This document shows, piece after piece, positions 53,020 through 61,650 of a stretch of DNA of 64,000 nt (within the stretch, counting starts at the first letter, position 1; every line of letters begins with the position of its first letter). Under the pieces are notes generated by a model. The model did no database searches and had not been told where the DNA came from. It saw nothing but the letters and a program-made list of their open reading frames with translations. This DNA is from JASHVB01 sp036489395 (GTDB lineage Bacteria > Pseudomonadota > Alphaproteobacteria > Acetobacterales > Acetobacteraceae): positions 1 through 64,000 of the forward strand of contig DASXFW010000010.1 of assembly GCA_036489395.1 (NCBI GenBank). The letters run 5' to 3'. A program made the position numbers and the translations under genes.

Positions 53020-55011
53020 GTGTTCGGCGTGTTGCTGCTGATCGGCGCGATCTACATCGTGCAGCGCGAGTTCCGCCACCTGCGCCTGCGCGACATCGGC
53101 CACGCACTGGGCGCGATCCCGCCGCGCGCGCTGGCGCTGTCCTTCGGCTGCACCGTTCTCTCCTACTTCGTGCTGACCTTCTACGACCGGCTCGGCACGA
53201 TCTACGCCGGCCATAAGGTGCGCTACGGCCGCGTCGCATTCGCCTCGTTCTGCGCCTATGCCCTGTCGCACAACCTCGGCTTCGCCACGGTATCCGGCGC
53301 GGCGGTGCGCTATCGGCTATACTCCCATTGGGGCATGACGCCGGCGCAGATCGCCAAGACCGTGGCGTTCTGCAGCCTCACCTTCGGCCTCGGCGCCATG
53401 GTGCTCGGCGGCGCGATCCTGTTCATCGAACCGCGCGCCGTTCCGTTCTTGGGCCAGCATCTGCCGCCCGCCGCGATGTACGCCGCCGGCGCTCTGCTGT
53501 GGGTCATCGTCGCCGGCTACGTCACGCTGTCCCGCATCGTTGGTCGCTTCCGCGTCTTCCAGCTCGAGATCGACCTGCCCGGCTTTCGCATGGCGCTGCT
53601 GCAGGTGCTGCTGGCAACCGGCGATGTGGCGGTCACCGCAACCGTGTTCTGGCAGTTGCTGCCCGCCACGCCGCATCTGACCTGGCTGATATTCCTCGGC
53701 GTCTATGTCGGAGCCTACACTGCCGGCCTTGCCACCAACCTGCCCGGCGGCATCGGCGTGTTCGACACTGCCATCCTGCTCGGCCTCGAACCCTACATCG
53801 ATGCCCCGCGCATCGTCGGTGCCATCGTCGTGTTCCGCCTCTACTACTACGTCATCCCGTTGTTCCTCGCCGGCACCCTGTTCGCCGGCAACGAGCTCGC
53901 GCTGCGCGGCGAAACCTTCTGGCGCCGCGTCGCTCATCGTCCGCCCGTGCAGGCAATGGGCCGCTGGAGCGAACCGGACTTCGCGGTTGCCAGCGCCACC
54001 GGCTCGGTCGCGCTGTGCGGCGTGCTGCTGCTTTGCCTCGGCGTGCTGGCCCCGCACGCGGACTATTCCTGGCTCGATCCTGATGTCGCTGACCTGGCAA
54101 ACCAAGCCGGCCAGTTCGTGCCTTCGCTGATCGGCGCTGGCCTGGTGATGCTGGCGATCGGACTGTCGCAGCGCGTCAACCTGGCCTGGGGGCTGACCCT
54201 GGCTCTGCTGGTGATCGGCGCCGCCTTCACCGCAACACAGGACGACCGTTTGTGGGTAGCGGCCGCGCTGCTGCTCTGCATGCTGGTGGTGGTGCCGTTC
54301 CGCGGCTGCTTTTATCGCCACGCCCGGTTGCTCACCGGTCCGCTGCAATCGTCCGAGGCGCTGTCGCTGTTCGTCCTGGCGATCTGCCTGCTGGCGCTTG
54401 CCGTGACGCGCCCCTACGTCAACGGCCTGGCGAACAACGCATGGTGGGCCGTGGTGCTGTCGCGGCAGGTGCCGAACTCGCTGCGCCTTGCCGTGGCGCT
54501 GGCGATGATCTTCGGCCTGGTCGCGATCTGGCGCCTGCTGCGCCCGGGACGCGTGCAGTGGCTGCCGTGGGACGCCGCGGCGCGCGGGCGGCTGGTCGCA
54601 CTGGGCGTGGTCCCGCCACGCCAGGCGGATGGTCTCGTGCTGGGCGAGTCCGAACGCGCCGGCATCCCGTTCCGCCGCTGCGGCCGCGTGCTGCTGGGCC
54701 TTGGCGATCCCGGCGGCGCGGAAACCGACCGTGTTTCGGCGATCTGGCGCCTGCGCGACCTGGCGCAGCAGGAGGGCCTGGATCCCGCCTTCTGGCGCGC
54801 CGGCCCGGGGCTGCTGAAGGTGTACGGCGATCTCGGCCTGACCGCCTTGCCGCTGGGACCGGACGGCCTGCCGCTGCCGGAGTCGCCGGACGAAACGCCC
54901 CCTGCCCCGCACTATCTGGTCTGCGTGGCGGAACGCGATCTCGGCACGCTGCTGCCGCTGTTGCCGGAGCTGGCGTCCAGGCAGGACGTGGCGATTGACA
55001 CGGTGGTGTAG
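53020..55011 (+). CDS. MprF-like flippase with shortened synthase domain
   Basis: 663 residues from GTG 53020 (MFGVLLLIGAIYIVQREFRH). It carries about 13 hydrophobic segments with the lysylphosphatidylglycerol synthase TM signatures: 'YRLYSHWGMTPAQIAKTVAF', 'FLGVYVGAYTAGLATNLPGG' and 'GIGVFDTAILLGLEPY'. The C-terminal DUF2156-like portion is only about 110 residues ('RAGIPFRRCGRVLLGLGDPG' to the end) instead of roughly 300, so the aminoacyl transfer half looks incomplete. It follows the class I LysRS gene by 62 bp, and its natural substrate would be Lys-tRNA. A CTG start further upstream is possible. Confidence 0.8.
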   Translation: MFGVLLLIGAIYIVQREFRHLRLRDIGHALGAIPPRALALSFGCTVLSYFVLTFYDRLGTIYAGHKVRYGRVAFASFCAYALSHNLGFATVSGAAVRYRLYSHWGMTPAQIAKTVAFCSLTFGLGAMVLGGAILFIEPRAVPFLGQHLPPAAMYAAGALLWVIVAGYVTLSRIVGRFRVFQLEIDLPGFRMALLQVLLATGDVAVTATVFWQLLPATPHLTWLIFLGVYVGAYTAGLATNLPGGIGVFDTAILLGLEPYIDAPRIVGAIVVFRLYYYVIPLFLAGTLFAGNELALRGETFWRRVAHRPPVQAMGRWSEPDFAVASATGSVALCGVLLLCLGVLAPHADYSWLDPDVADLANQAGQFVPSLIGAGLVMLAIGLSQRVNLAWGLTLALLVIGAAFTATQDDRLWVAAALLLCMLVVVPFRGCFYRHARLLTGPLQSSEALSLFVLAICLLALAVTRPYVNGLANNAWWAVVLSRQVPNSLRLAVALAMIFGLVAIWRLLRPGRVQWLPWDAAARGRLVALGVVPPRQADGLVLGESERAGIPFRRCGRVLLGLGDPGGAETDRVSAIWRLRDLAQQEGLDPAFWRAGPGLLKVYGDLGLTALPLGPDGLPLPESPDETPPAPHYLVCVAERDLGTLLPLLPELASRQDVAIDTVV

Positions 55012-55018
55012 GGCCTTC

Positions 55019-55290
55019 TGTGATTGCGAGGCTGGCAGGCCGAAGCGATCCGACTGCGAGGCCGGTGCGGCTGGTAAGTGGCGATTCAACGCAGAGTAAG
55101 CGGAGAACCGCAGAGATCGCAGAGAAAGTAACGTTGATCCCTGCAAAGCCCCAGGTCGGGGGCATCGCAGGGATCATAAACTTCTTCTCTGCAATCTCTG
55201 CGGTTCTCCGCTGACTCTGTGTTGAATCGCCAGCAACGAGCTGCACGGGCCTCGCAGGCAGATCGCTTCAACCTGCCAGCCTGCAATGAC
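55019..55290. repeat. Long nested palindromic element
   Basis: Three nested inverted pairs. The outer pair is family A-like ('attgcgaggctggcaggc' against 'gcctgccagcctgcaatg' in spirit). The middle pair is 47-bp arms, 55080-55126 and 55185-55231, with 3 mismatches, including 'gcggagaaccgcagag'. The inner pair is 'gatccctgc' with 'gcagggatc'. No gene inside. Confidence 0.93.
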
Positions 55291-55317
55291 GGCAACGCCG
55301 CGCCATCCGCTTCGTCG

Positions 55318-57675
55318 CTACGACGCGCCTCGCAACGACAGAAGCTCCCGCACCCGAGCCGCGGTCAGCGGCTGCCGGTCCACCACCACGCCAAACGGCG
55401 CCAACGCATCAGCCACCGCGCTCGGCAGCGCACCAACCGCGCCCATCACGCCACCCTCCGACATCCCCTTCGTGCCGCTGAATGTACGCCGGCTGGGGGT
55501 GTGCATGTGGATCAGCGTGATCGGCGGGATCAACTCCGCTACCGGCATCGCGTAATCGGCAAAGCTTCCCGTCACGTTCTGCCCGTTGTCGTCATACACG
55601 ACGTGTTCCTGCAGCACGCCGGCGATGCCCAGCGCCACCGCGCCGTGCTGCTGTCCTGCGACGATGGCGGGGTTCAGCACGCGGCCGCAATCCTCCGCCA
55701 CGATCCAGCGTTCCAGCGTTACCGCGCCGGTCTCTACATCGACCACTGCCTCGCAGACATGCGTGGCGTTAGAGAATGTCAGCGGCGGCGGATCGTAGGC
55801 GCGATGCGCCTCCAGGCCTGGCTCCATGCCTTCGGGCAGGCGCAGCGGATCCATGTAGGCAATACGTGCGATGTCGAGCAACCCCAGGCCGGAATCCTGC
55901 CATTCCCCCTCGATCTCCCGCTGCACGCGCCCTTCCCACAGCCGCAAATCATCGCCCGAGTTCATTCCCAGCAACGACGCGGCGATCGCGCACATCTTGC
56001 GTTGCAGCGTCTGCCCGGCGAGCAGCAGCACGGAGCTACCGGCGGTGCCGCCCCGCGCGCCGCGGCTGCCCATGCCGTACGGCGCGATGTCGGTGTTACC
56101 CAGATGCACGCGCACGCTGTCGATCGGCACGCCGAGGCCCTCGGCGGCGGCTTGCGCCAGCGCGGTTTCATAACCCTGGCCGGAACCCATGAGCCCGACC
56201 GACACATCCACGGCGCCGGTTGGCGCCACCTTTACCCAACCGGCTTCGTGCCCCGATCCGGGAATGCCCGCGGCACGATAGAACGCCGAACCATAGGTGT
56301 TCGCCTCGACGAAGCAGCACACGCCCATGCCGCGATACACGCCACGCGCCCGGTCGGCCGCCTGGCGCGCGCGGAAGCCGGGCACGTCGAATGCCTCGAT
56401 CGCGGCTTCCAGCGTCTCGCGCGGCGTCACGTCTTCCAGCACCGGTCCGGCGGCCATCGTCCACGGGAGCTCCGCCGCGGTCAGCATGTTGCGGCGGCGC
56501 ACCTCGATCGGATCAAGGCTCAGGTCGCGCGCCACGGCTTCCAGCGTGCCGTCCATAACCCAACTCGCGATCGACATCGGCGCGCGCATCGGTGCCGAAC
56601 CGCATTTGTTGGTAAGTACAACCTTCATGTCGTAGGCGTAATCAGCGATGCGATACGGACCGGTCAGGCTCAGCACCGTCATGCGCAGCAGGTAATTCGC
56701 CGGATAGAAACAGTAGGCACCGAAATCCTCGGCAATGTTGACCGACAGTGCGGTGATCCGTCCGTCGGCATCGCACGCCGCACGCACCTGCGCCGTTTGC
56801 TCCCGCGCATGAGCCGAGGCCAGCAGGTTCTCGCCACGCTCCTCGCGCCAGCGGACCGGACGGTTCAGCGCGCGCGACAACGCGGCGATCGTCAGTTCCT
56901 CGCGGTACAGCGCGATCTTCTGCCCGAAGCCGCCGCCGATGTCGGGACAGATCACCGTCACCTGCGATTCCGTCAGCCGCAGCCGCGCTGCGAGGTTGGT
57001 GCGGTACGGATGCGGCACCTGCGTGCCGACATGCATCGTCAGGTGCTGGCGCCCTTCGTCCCAGATGGCGCAGCAGCCGCGCGGCTCCATCGGCACGTGC
57101 GTCTGACGGTGCTGCACGAAGCGCGTCTCGACGATGCGGTGCGCGTCCGCAAAGCGCCGGTCCGGATCGCCGCTGACGAAGCTCTGATGCGACACCAGGT
57201 TGTCAGGCAGATCGTCATCCACACGCGGCGCGCCGGGCCCCAGCGCCGCGTCCATGTCCGTCACGGCCGTGAGGATTTCGTAATCGATCCGCACAAGCTC
57301 CGCTGCGTCCTCGGCCGCCACACGATCGATCGCGACGACGCACGCCACCGGATCGCCGTGGAAACGCACCTTCGTCGTGGGCAGCGTCTCGACCGTGACC
57401 GGATGCAGTCCCTCGATCGGTGGCGCGAGACGCAGCGGCTGCGTCCACTGCGCCAGTTCCGCCCCGGTCACGACCGCAATGACGCCCGGCATCGCCCGCG
57501 CCGCTGCGGCATCGATGCCGGCAATCCGTGCATGCGCGTGCGGCGAGCGCACGAACCGCGCATGCAGCGCGCCGGCGAACGCGATGTCGTCGAGGAAGCG
57601 CGCATTGCCGGTGAGGAACCGGCGATCCTCCCGCCGGGGGATGTCGCGGCCGATCGGTCCTTGCTCGGTGGTCAT
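55318..57675 (-). CDS. Xanthine dehydrogenase-family molybdopterin subunit
   Basis: 785-residue large subunit of the molybdenum hydroxylase family (CoxL/aldehyde oxidase type). 'IPRREDRRFLTGNARFLDDI' begins the domain, 'VICPDIGGGFGQKIALYREE' is the GGGFG motif, and 'SGTKGMSEGGVMGAVGALPS' carries the active-site Glu (family rule). No medium FAD subunit or small [2Fe-2S] subunit gene is adjacent, so the partner genes are elsewhere. Its start overlaps the upstream stop by 4 bp (ATGA), linking it to the DUF4406-like gene. Confidence 0.92.
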   Translation of the reverse strand: MTTEQGPIGRDIPRREDRRFLTGNARFLDDIAFAGALHARFVRSPHAHARIAGIDAAAARAMPGVIAVVTGAELAQWTQPLRLAPPIEGLHPVTVETLPTTKVRFHGDPVACVVAIDRVAAEDAAELVRIDYEILTAVTDMDAALGPGAPRVDDDLPDNLVSHQSFVSGDPDRRFADAHRIVETRFVQHRQTHVPMEPRGCCAIWDEGRQHLTMHVGTQVPHPYRTNLAARLRLTESQVTVICPDIGGGFGQKIALYREELTIAALSRALNRPVRWREERGENLLASAHAREQTAQVRAACDADGRITALSVNIAEDFGAYCFYPANYLLRMTVLSLTGPYRIADYAYDMKVVLTNKCGSAPMRAPMSIASWVMDGTLEAVARDLSLDPIEVRRRNMLTAAELPWTMAAGPVLEDVTPRETLEAAIEAFDVPGFRARQAADRARGVYRGMGVCCFVEANTYGSAFYRAAGIPGSGHEAGWVKVAPTGAVDVSVGLMGSGQGYETALAQAAAEGLGVPIDSVRVHLGNTDIAPYGMGSRGARGGTAGSSVLLLAGQTLQRKMCAIAASLLGMNSGDDLRLWEGRVQREIEGEWQDSGLGLLDIARIAYMDPLRLPEGMEPGLEAHRAYDPPPLTFSNATHVCEAVVDVETGAVTLERWIVAEDCGRVLNPAIVAGQQHGAVALGIAGVLQEHVVYDDNGQNVTGSFADYAMPVAELIPPITLIHMHTPSRRTFSGTKGMSEGGVMGAVGALPSAVADALAPFGVVVDRQPLTAARVRELLSLRGAS

Positions 57676-58052
57676 CGGTGCGTGCAGCCGTTACTCACGA
57701 GTGTTCCGCCCTCCACTCCGGGAACCGCCGAGAGCCTTGCATAAACCGCACGGCCGGTGGCGCGGAACCGCGCCATCTCCTGGTCAGCGCCCTTTGACGG
57801 ACCGCCAACGCGAAGACAGGCGTCGCAGCGCTCCGCCAGGGCCAGGGATATCGGCATCATGATCTCCTCATAGGCCGCATCGCCGCTTCCGGCTGCCGCA
57901 ATGATTGGCAGAGCCAGGTTCACGCCGATGACCGGAATGTGCCCGGCCCTGAACAATGCCAGCGCGGCGTCATTCAGCGCGGACAGATTCGCGGCCCGCT
58001 GCGCCGCGTCGGCCCCGCCGGCCGTGTATGGGCCTGCCACCATGATCCACAT
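57672..58052 (-). CDS. DUF4406-like small protein
   Basis: 126 residues from MWIMVAGPYTAGGADAAQRA. 'VAGPYT' at the N-terminus, 'GHIPVIGVNLALPI' and 'LALAERCDACLRVGGPSKGA', then 'DQEMARFRATGRAVYA', follow the nucleoside-deoxyribosyltransferase-like DUF4406 fold. Catalytic activity is unproven. Coupled by ATGA overlap to the molybdopterin subunit gene. Confidence 0.75.
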   Translation of the reverse strand: MWIMVAGPYTAGGADAAQRAANLSALNDAALALFRAGHIPVIGVNLALPIIAAAGSGDAAYEEIMMPISLALAERCDACLRVGGPSKGADQEMARFRATGRAVYARLSAVPGVEGGTLVSNGCTHR

Positions 58053-58166
58053 TGCGCGTCCCTGGTACGGTCTGCGACCGCAGCATGACGCACCGCCGGG
58101 TGCCGCGCCACGTTGCCAGTCCCGCCGCTTTGCTGTCATGTACGGGCAACCGACACGAGGCCCACC

Positions 58167-59021
58167 ATGCCCTTCCTGACCGAACCTGAACCGGAACGCG
58201 GCGCAGTATTGCCTGTCATTCCCGGCATTTCCCGCATCGTCGCGCCCAATCCCGGGCCAATGACCTATTACGGTACCAACACATATCTGATCGAGACCAG
58301 CGAAGGCCTTGTCGTGCTCGATCCCGGCCCGGAAGGCCATCCAGAACATGTCCAGGCGATCATGCGCGCCACCGGCGGCAACATCGCGCTGATCCTGGTC
58401 AGCCACACCCATCACGACCACATCGGCGCGGTGCCTGAATTGCAGGACGCATGCGGCGCACCGGTCGTCGCCTTCCGCGTCAGCGGCGCCGACGATTTCG
58501 AGGCGGACATCAAACTCGCAGACGGCGACAGCGTCGCCGGCATGTTGGCGCTGCACACACCCGGCCACGCATTGGACCACCTGTGCTACGCGCTGCCGGC
58601 GAAGGACGGCACCGCGGTGTTGTTCTCCGCCGACCACGTCATGTCGTGGTCCACCAGCGTGGTCAGCCCGCCCGGCGGCGACATGGGCGACTATTTCAAC
58701 AGCCTGCGTCTGTTGCTCGATCGCACCGACGACGTGTTCCTGCCCGGCCACGGCCCCACCTTGCCGCATCCGCGCGACCTGGTGCGCGAGATGCTGCATC
58801 ACCGCCAGGTGCGGGAAAACACGATCGCCGCGAAGCTGACTCGCGACGGCGCGGCGGACACGTTCAAGCTGATGGACACGATCTATTCGCAGGTGCATCC
58901 GCGCCTGCGCCGCGCGGCGGAACGCAACGTGCTGGCGCACCTGCTGAAGCTGGAAGCCGACGGCAAGGTCGTCCGCGACGGCGATCTGTGGCGCGGCGTC
59001 GCGGCAGAAGCGGATACATGA
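58167..59021 (+). CDS. MBL-fold metallo-hydrolase
   Basis: 284 residues with the metallo-beta-lactamase signature 'ILVSHTHHDHIGAVPELQD' (HxHxDH), 'LHTPGHALDHLCY' and 'LFSADHVMSWSTSVVSP', plus 'DDVFLPGHGPTLPHPRDL'. LACTB2-like with a C-terminal winged-helix segment ('RRAAERNVLAHLLKLEADGK'). LACTB2-like proteins act on RNA or thioesters. ATG at 58167 gives MPFLTEPEPERGAVL. It is coupled to the next gene by ATGA overlap. Confidence 0.9.
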   Translation: MPFLTEPEPERGAVLPVIPGISRIVAPNPGPMTYYGTNTYLIETSEGLVVLDPGPEGHPEHVQAIMRATGGNIALILVSHTHHDHIGAVPELQDACGAPVVAFRVSGADDFEADIKLADGDSVAGMLALHTPGHALDHLCYALPAKDGTAVLFSADHVMSWSTSVVSPPGGDMGDYFNSLRLLLDRTDDVFLPGHGPTLPHPRDLVREMLHHRQVRENTIAAKLTRDGAADTFKLMDTIYSQVHPRLRRAAERNVLAHLLKLEADGKVVRDGDLWRGVAAEADT

Positions 59022-59275
59022 CCAGGCTTTGGTTCCGGACGAAGCGCTATGGGTGGGGCTGGACACCGGCCAGTGTGGAAGGCTGGCTGGTGATGGCGGG
59101 TTTTCTCGCCGCGGTCGTGCTCGACGCCGCGGTGCTGATCTATCGCACACGGCACGGCGTGCCGATGTTTCCGGCGATGGTTACGTTCTATTTGTGTCTC
59201 GCGATTCTCATTGTGGCGCTGGTGCTGGTCTGCTGGAAGACCGGCGAACCGCCGCGCTGGCGGTGGGGCCATTAA
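59018..59275 (+). CDS. Small two-span membrane protein
   Basis: 85 residues. 'VEGWLVMAGFLAAVVLDAAV' and 'FYLCLAILIVALVLVCWKTG' are clear transmembrane segments. The tail 'EPPRWRWGH' is cytoplasmic. ATGA overlap with the MBL gene and 1-bp gap to the P450 start place it in a three-gene run. Function unknown. Confidence 0.75.
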   Translation: MTRLWFRTKRYGWGWTPASVEGWLVMAGFLAAVVLDAAVLIYRTRHGVPMFPAMVTFYLCLAILIVALVLVCWKTGEPPRWRWGH

Positions 59276-59276
59276 C

Positions 59277-60461
59277 ATGACGATCCCCAGCCTCGACGTC
59301 GATCCGTTCTGTCGGGAGTTCTTCGACGATCCGTTCCCGGTACACGCCGCCCTGCGCGATGCCGGACCCGTGGCATACCTGCCGCGCTACGACGTGTTCG
59401 CTGTTGCGCGTTACGAACATGTGCAGGCGATGCTGCTGGACTGGCAGAGCTTCTCGTCGGCCCGCGGCGTGGGGATCAGCGACTTCGCGAAGGAAAAGCC
59501 GTGGCGCCTGCCCAGCCTGTTGCTGGAGAAGGACCCGCCGCTGCACGACCGCACGCGCAAGGTGATGGACCGCGTGATGTCGCCGGCCGCGGTGCGTGCG
59601 CTGCGCGCGGAATTCGCCCGCGCGGCCGATGCGCTGATCGACGAGCTGCTGCAACGCGAAAGCTTCGACGCGGTGCGCGACCTGGCCGAAGCGTATCCTT
59701 TGACCGTGTTCCCCGATGCGGTCGGCATGCCGCCGGAGAACCGGCGTTACCTGCTGCCGTACGGCAACATGGTGTTCAACAGCTTCGGCCCACGCAACGA
59801 ATTCTTCGAGACGGCGGTGCAGGATGCCGCGCCGGTGCTGCAATGGGTGCAGGCGCAGTCACGGCGCGAGGCGTTGTCGCCCACCGGGTTCGGCGCGGTG
59901 ATCCACGCCGCGGCCGCCAGCGGCGAGGTGACGTCGGACGAAGCTGAAGTGCTGGTGCGCTCGCTGCTGACGGCGGGCGTGGACACCACGGTGAACGGCA
60001 TCGGCGCCGCGGTGTATTGCCTGGCGCGATTTCCCGACCAATTTGTGAAACTGCGCGCCGATCCGTCGCTGGCGCGCGCGGCATTCGAGGAGGCTGTGCG
60101 CCTCGAAAGCCCGGTGCAGACCTTCTTCCGTACCACGACGCGCGATGTGGAGATCGGCGGCGAACATCTCGGTGAGGGGCAGAAGGTGCTGATGTTCCTC
60201 GGTGCGGCGAACCGCGATCCGCGGCGGTGGGAGCAGCCGGATGAATACGACATCGTCAGGCGGAATGCGGGACATGTCGGGTTCGGCTTCGGCATCCATG
60301 CCTGCGTCGGCGCGGTGCTGGCGCGGCTTGAGGGCGAGGTCGTGCTGGGCGCGCTGGCACGGAAGTGCGCGGCGATCGAGATCAGCGGCGAGCCGAAGCG
60401 CCGCTACAACAACACGCTGCGCGGCATGGCGAGTTTGCCGATGACGCTGCGGGCGGCGTAG
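59277..60461 (+). CDS. Cytochrome P450
   Basis: Heme monooxygenase of 394 residues. I-helix 'LVRSLLTAGVDTTVNGIGAA' (AGxDTT oxygen-binding groove), 'FEEAVRLESPVQTFFRTTTR' (ExxR), and 'GHVGFGFGIHACVGAVLARL' with the axial Cys. Bacterial class I type, needing separate ferredoxin and reductase, which are not nearby. Substrate not readable. Start MTIPSLDVDPFCREF just after the small membrane gene. Confidence 0.94.
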   Translation: MTIPSLDVDPFCREFFDDPFPVHAALRDAGPVAYLPRYDVFAVARYEHVQAMLLDWQSFSSARGVGISDFAKEKPWRLPSLLLEKDPPLHDRTRKVMDRVMSPAAVRALRAEFARAADALIDELLQRESFDAVRDLAEAYPLTVFPDAVGMPPENRRYLLPYGNMVFNSFGPRNEFFETAVQDAAPVLQWVQAQSRREALSPTGFGAVIHAAAASGEVTSDEAEVLVRSLLTAGVDTTVNGIGAAVYCLARFPDQFVKLRADPSLARAAFEEAVRLESPVQTFFRTTTRDVEIGGEHLGEGQKVLMFLGAANRDPRRWEQPDEYDIVRRNAGHVGFGFGIHACVGAVLARLEGEVVLGALARKCAAIEISGEPKRRYNNTLRGMASLPMTLRAA

Positions 60462-60477
60462 ATGCGGTCGCGCGCCC

Positions 60478-60585
60478 CGTCATTGCGAGAAGCGGAGCGG
60501 CGAAGCAATCCCGTGCGTGACGAGCGTTCCTCGGCTTCTCACGCACGGGATTGCTTCGTCGCTGCGCTCCTCGCAATGACAGGGA
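60478..60585. repeat. Family A palindromic repeat pair
   Basis: Inverted pair from 'cattgcgagaagcggagcgg' to 'cgctcctcgcaatgacaggg', with arms of about 45 bp and a few mismatches, including 'gaagcaatcccgtgcgtgac'. Sits between the P450 and the first cupin-like gene. Confidence 0.92.
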
Positions 60586-60619
60586 GGCCACACGCGGGCA
60601 AGAACAGGGAAACACATCC

Positions 60620-60970
60620 ATGCGCATCCACAACCTCTACTGCGATGACAACGGCGAATCGCACTGGCGCGACGTCGAAGTGGACTACGTGGAAAAATCC
60701 GAGGCCGGCCGCATGTCGGCGCGCCTACCGGCGACCGGCATCATCTTCCGCCAGACCCGGGCCGAGCACGACCGGCCGTGGCACCCGGCACCGCGGCGGC
60801 AGTACATCATCAACCTCGATGCCGGCGTGCAATTGACAGCCAGTGACGGCGAGGCGCGGGTAATCGGCGCCGGGGAGGTGGTGCTGGTGGAGGACACCAC
60901 CGGCAAGGGCCATCTGTCCAGGTCAGTAAACAACCAGATGCGGCACTCGATCTTCGTGCCGATCGAATAG
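60620..60970 (+). CDS. Cupin-like small protein, copy 1
   Basis: 116 residues. 'MRIHNLYCDDNGESHWRDVE' at the N-terminus, then 'GIIFRQTRAEHDRPWHPAPR' and 'RQYIINLDAGVQLTASDGEA', 'GAGEVVLVEDTTGKGHLSRS' form a single cupin-like beta-barrel with His and Glu side chains. About 70 percent identical by eye to the next gene. Confidence 0.8.
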   Translation: MRIHNLYCDDNGESHWRDVEVDYVEKSEAGRMSARLPATGIIFRQTRAEHDRPWHPAPRRQYIINLDAGVQLTASDGEARVIGAGEVVLVEDTTGKGHLSRSVNNQMRHSIFVPIE

Positions 60971-60983
60971 CGGAGAGCAAGCG

Positions 60984-61334
60984 ATGCGGATTCATAACAT
61001 CTACGTGGACGACAACGGCGAGACCCACTGGCGCGACATCGAGGTGGAGTGGGTCGAGGAACGCAACGGCAGCAAGCTGTCGAAGCGCCTGCCGGCGACC
61101 GGCATCATCTTCCGCGAGACCGGCGGCGATTACGACCTGAGCTGGCATCCGGCGCCGCGGCGGCAATACATCATCAACCTCGACGGCGGCGTGCAGATCA
61201 CCGCCAGCGACGGCGAGGCGCGGCAGATCGGCGCCGGCGAAGTGATCCTGGTGGAGGACGTGCGCGGCAAGGGCCATCTGTCGAAGTCGATCGGCGGCAA
61301 GATGCGGAACTCGATTTTCGTGCCGATCGATTAG
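60984..61334 (+). CDS. Cupin-like small protein, copy 2
   Basis: 116 residues, tandem paralogue of the previous gene with the same length and motif order ('MRIHNIYVDDNGETHWRDIE', 'GIIFRETGGDYDLSWHPAPR', 'GAGEVILVEDVRGKGHLSKS'). Starts 13 bp after the first copy, with 'gagagcaagc' as its weak ribosome binding site. Probably one operon. Confidence 0.8.
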   Translation: MRIHNIYVDDNGETHWRDIEVEWVEERNGSKLSKRLPATGIIFRETGGDYDLSWHPAPRRQYIINLDGGVQITASDGEARQIGAGEVILVEDVRGKGHLSKSIGGKMRNSIFVPID

Positions 61335-61375
61335 CGCCGGTTATTGCGCGTTGACCCCGGACCGCGGCGGCGCCA

Positions 61376-61560
61376 GAGGCGGGGGGAGAGGCAGGGGCAG
61401 AGGCAGAGGCTCCCCCTCCCCTTGAGGGAGGGGGTTGGGGGGAGGGGGGCATACCGCCACGGTCAGCGGACGTACGCACCCCTCCCCCAACCCCCTCCCT
61501 CAAGGGGAGGGGGAGCCTCTGCCTCTGCCCCTGCCTCTCCCCCCGCCTCTGCCTCTGCCT
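61376..61560. repeat. 65-bp inverted repeat (family B core)
   Basis: Left arm starts at 61376 and right arm ends near 61560, each about 65 bp, with 'ctccccctccccttgagg' in the left and its complement in the right. The loop (about 45 bp) contains 'gtcagcggacgtacgc'. The outer part of each arm is built of 'cctctg'-type hexamers. Confidence 0.93.
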
Positions 61561-61650
61561 CTGCCTATACCTATACCTATACCTATACCTCTGCCTTTGC
61601 CTTTGCCTTTGCCTCTGCCTTTGCCTTTGCCTCTGTCTTCGCCTCCGCCA
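61513..61650. repeat. Hexanucleotide tandem repeat
   Basis: Runs of 'cctctg', 'cctata' (four in a row) and 'cctttg' units over about 130 bp. On the minus strand the part 61583-61650 is coding and gives the Ala-Lys/Ala-Glu tail of the histidine kinase. Confidence 0.93.

Noticed and set aside
55020..55214. Small plus-strand frame in the palindrome
   Set aside because: It is a translation of the inverted repeat with no ribosome binding site.
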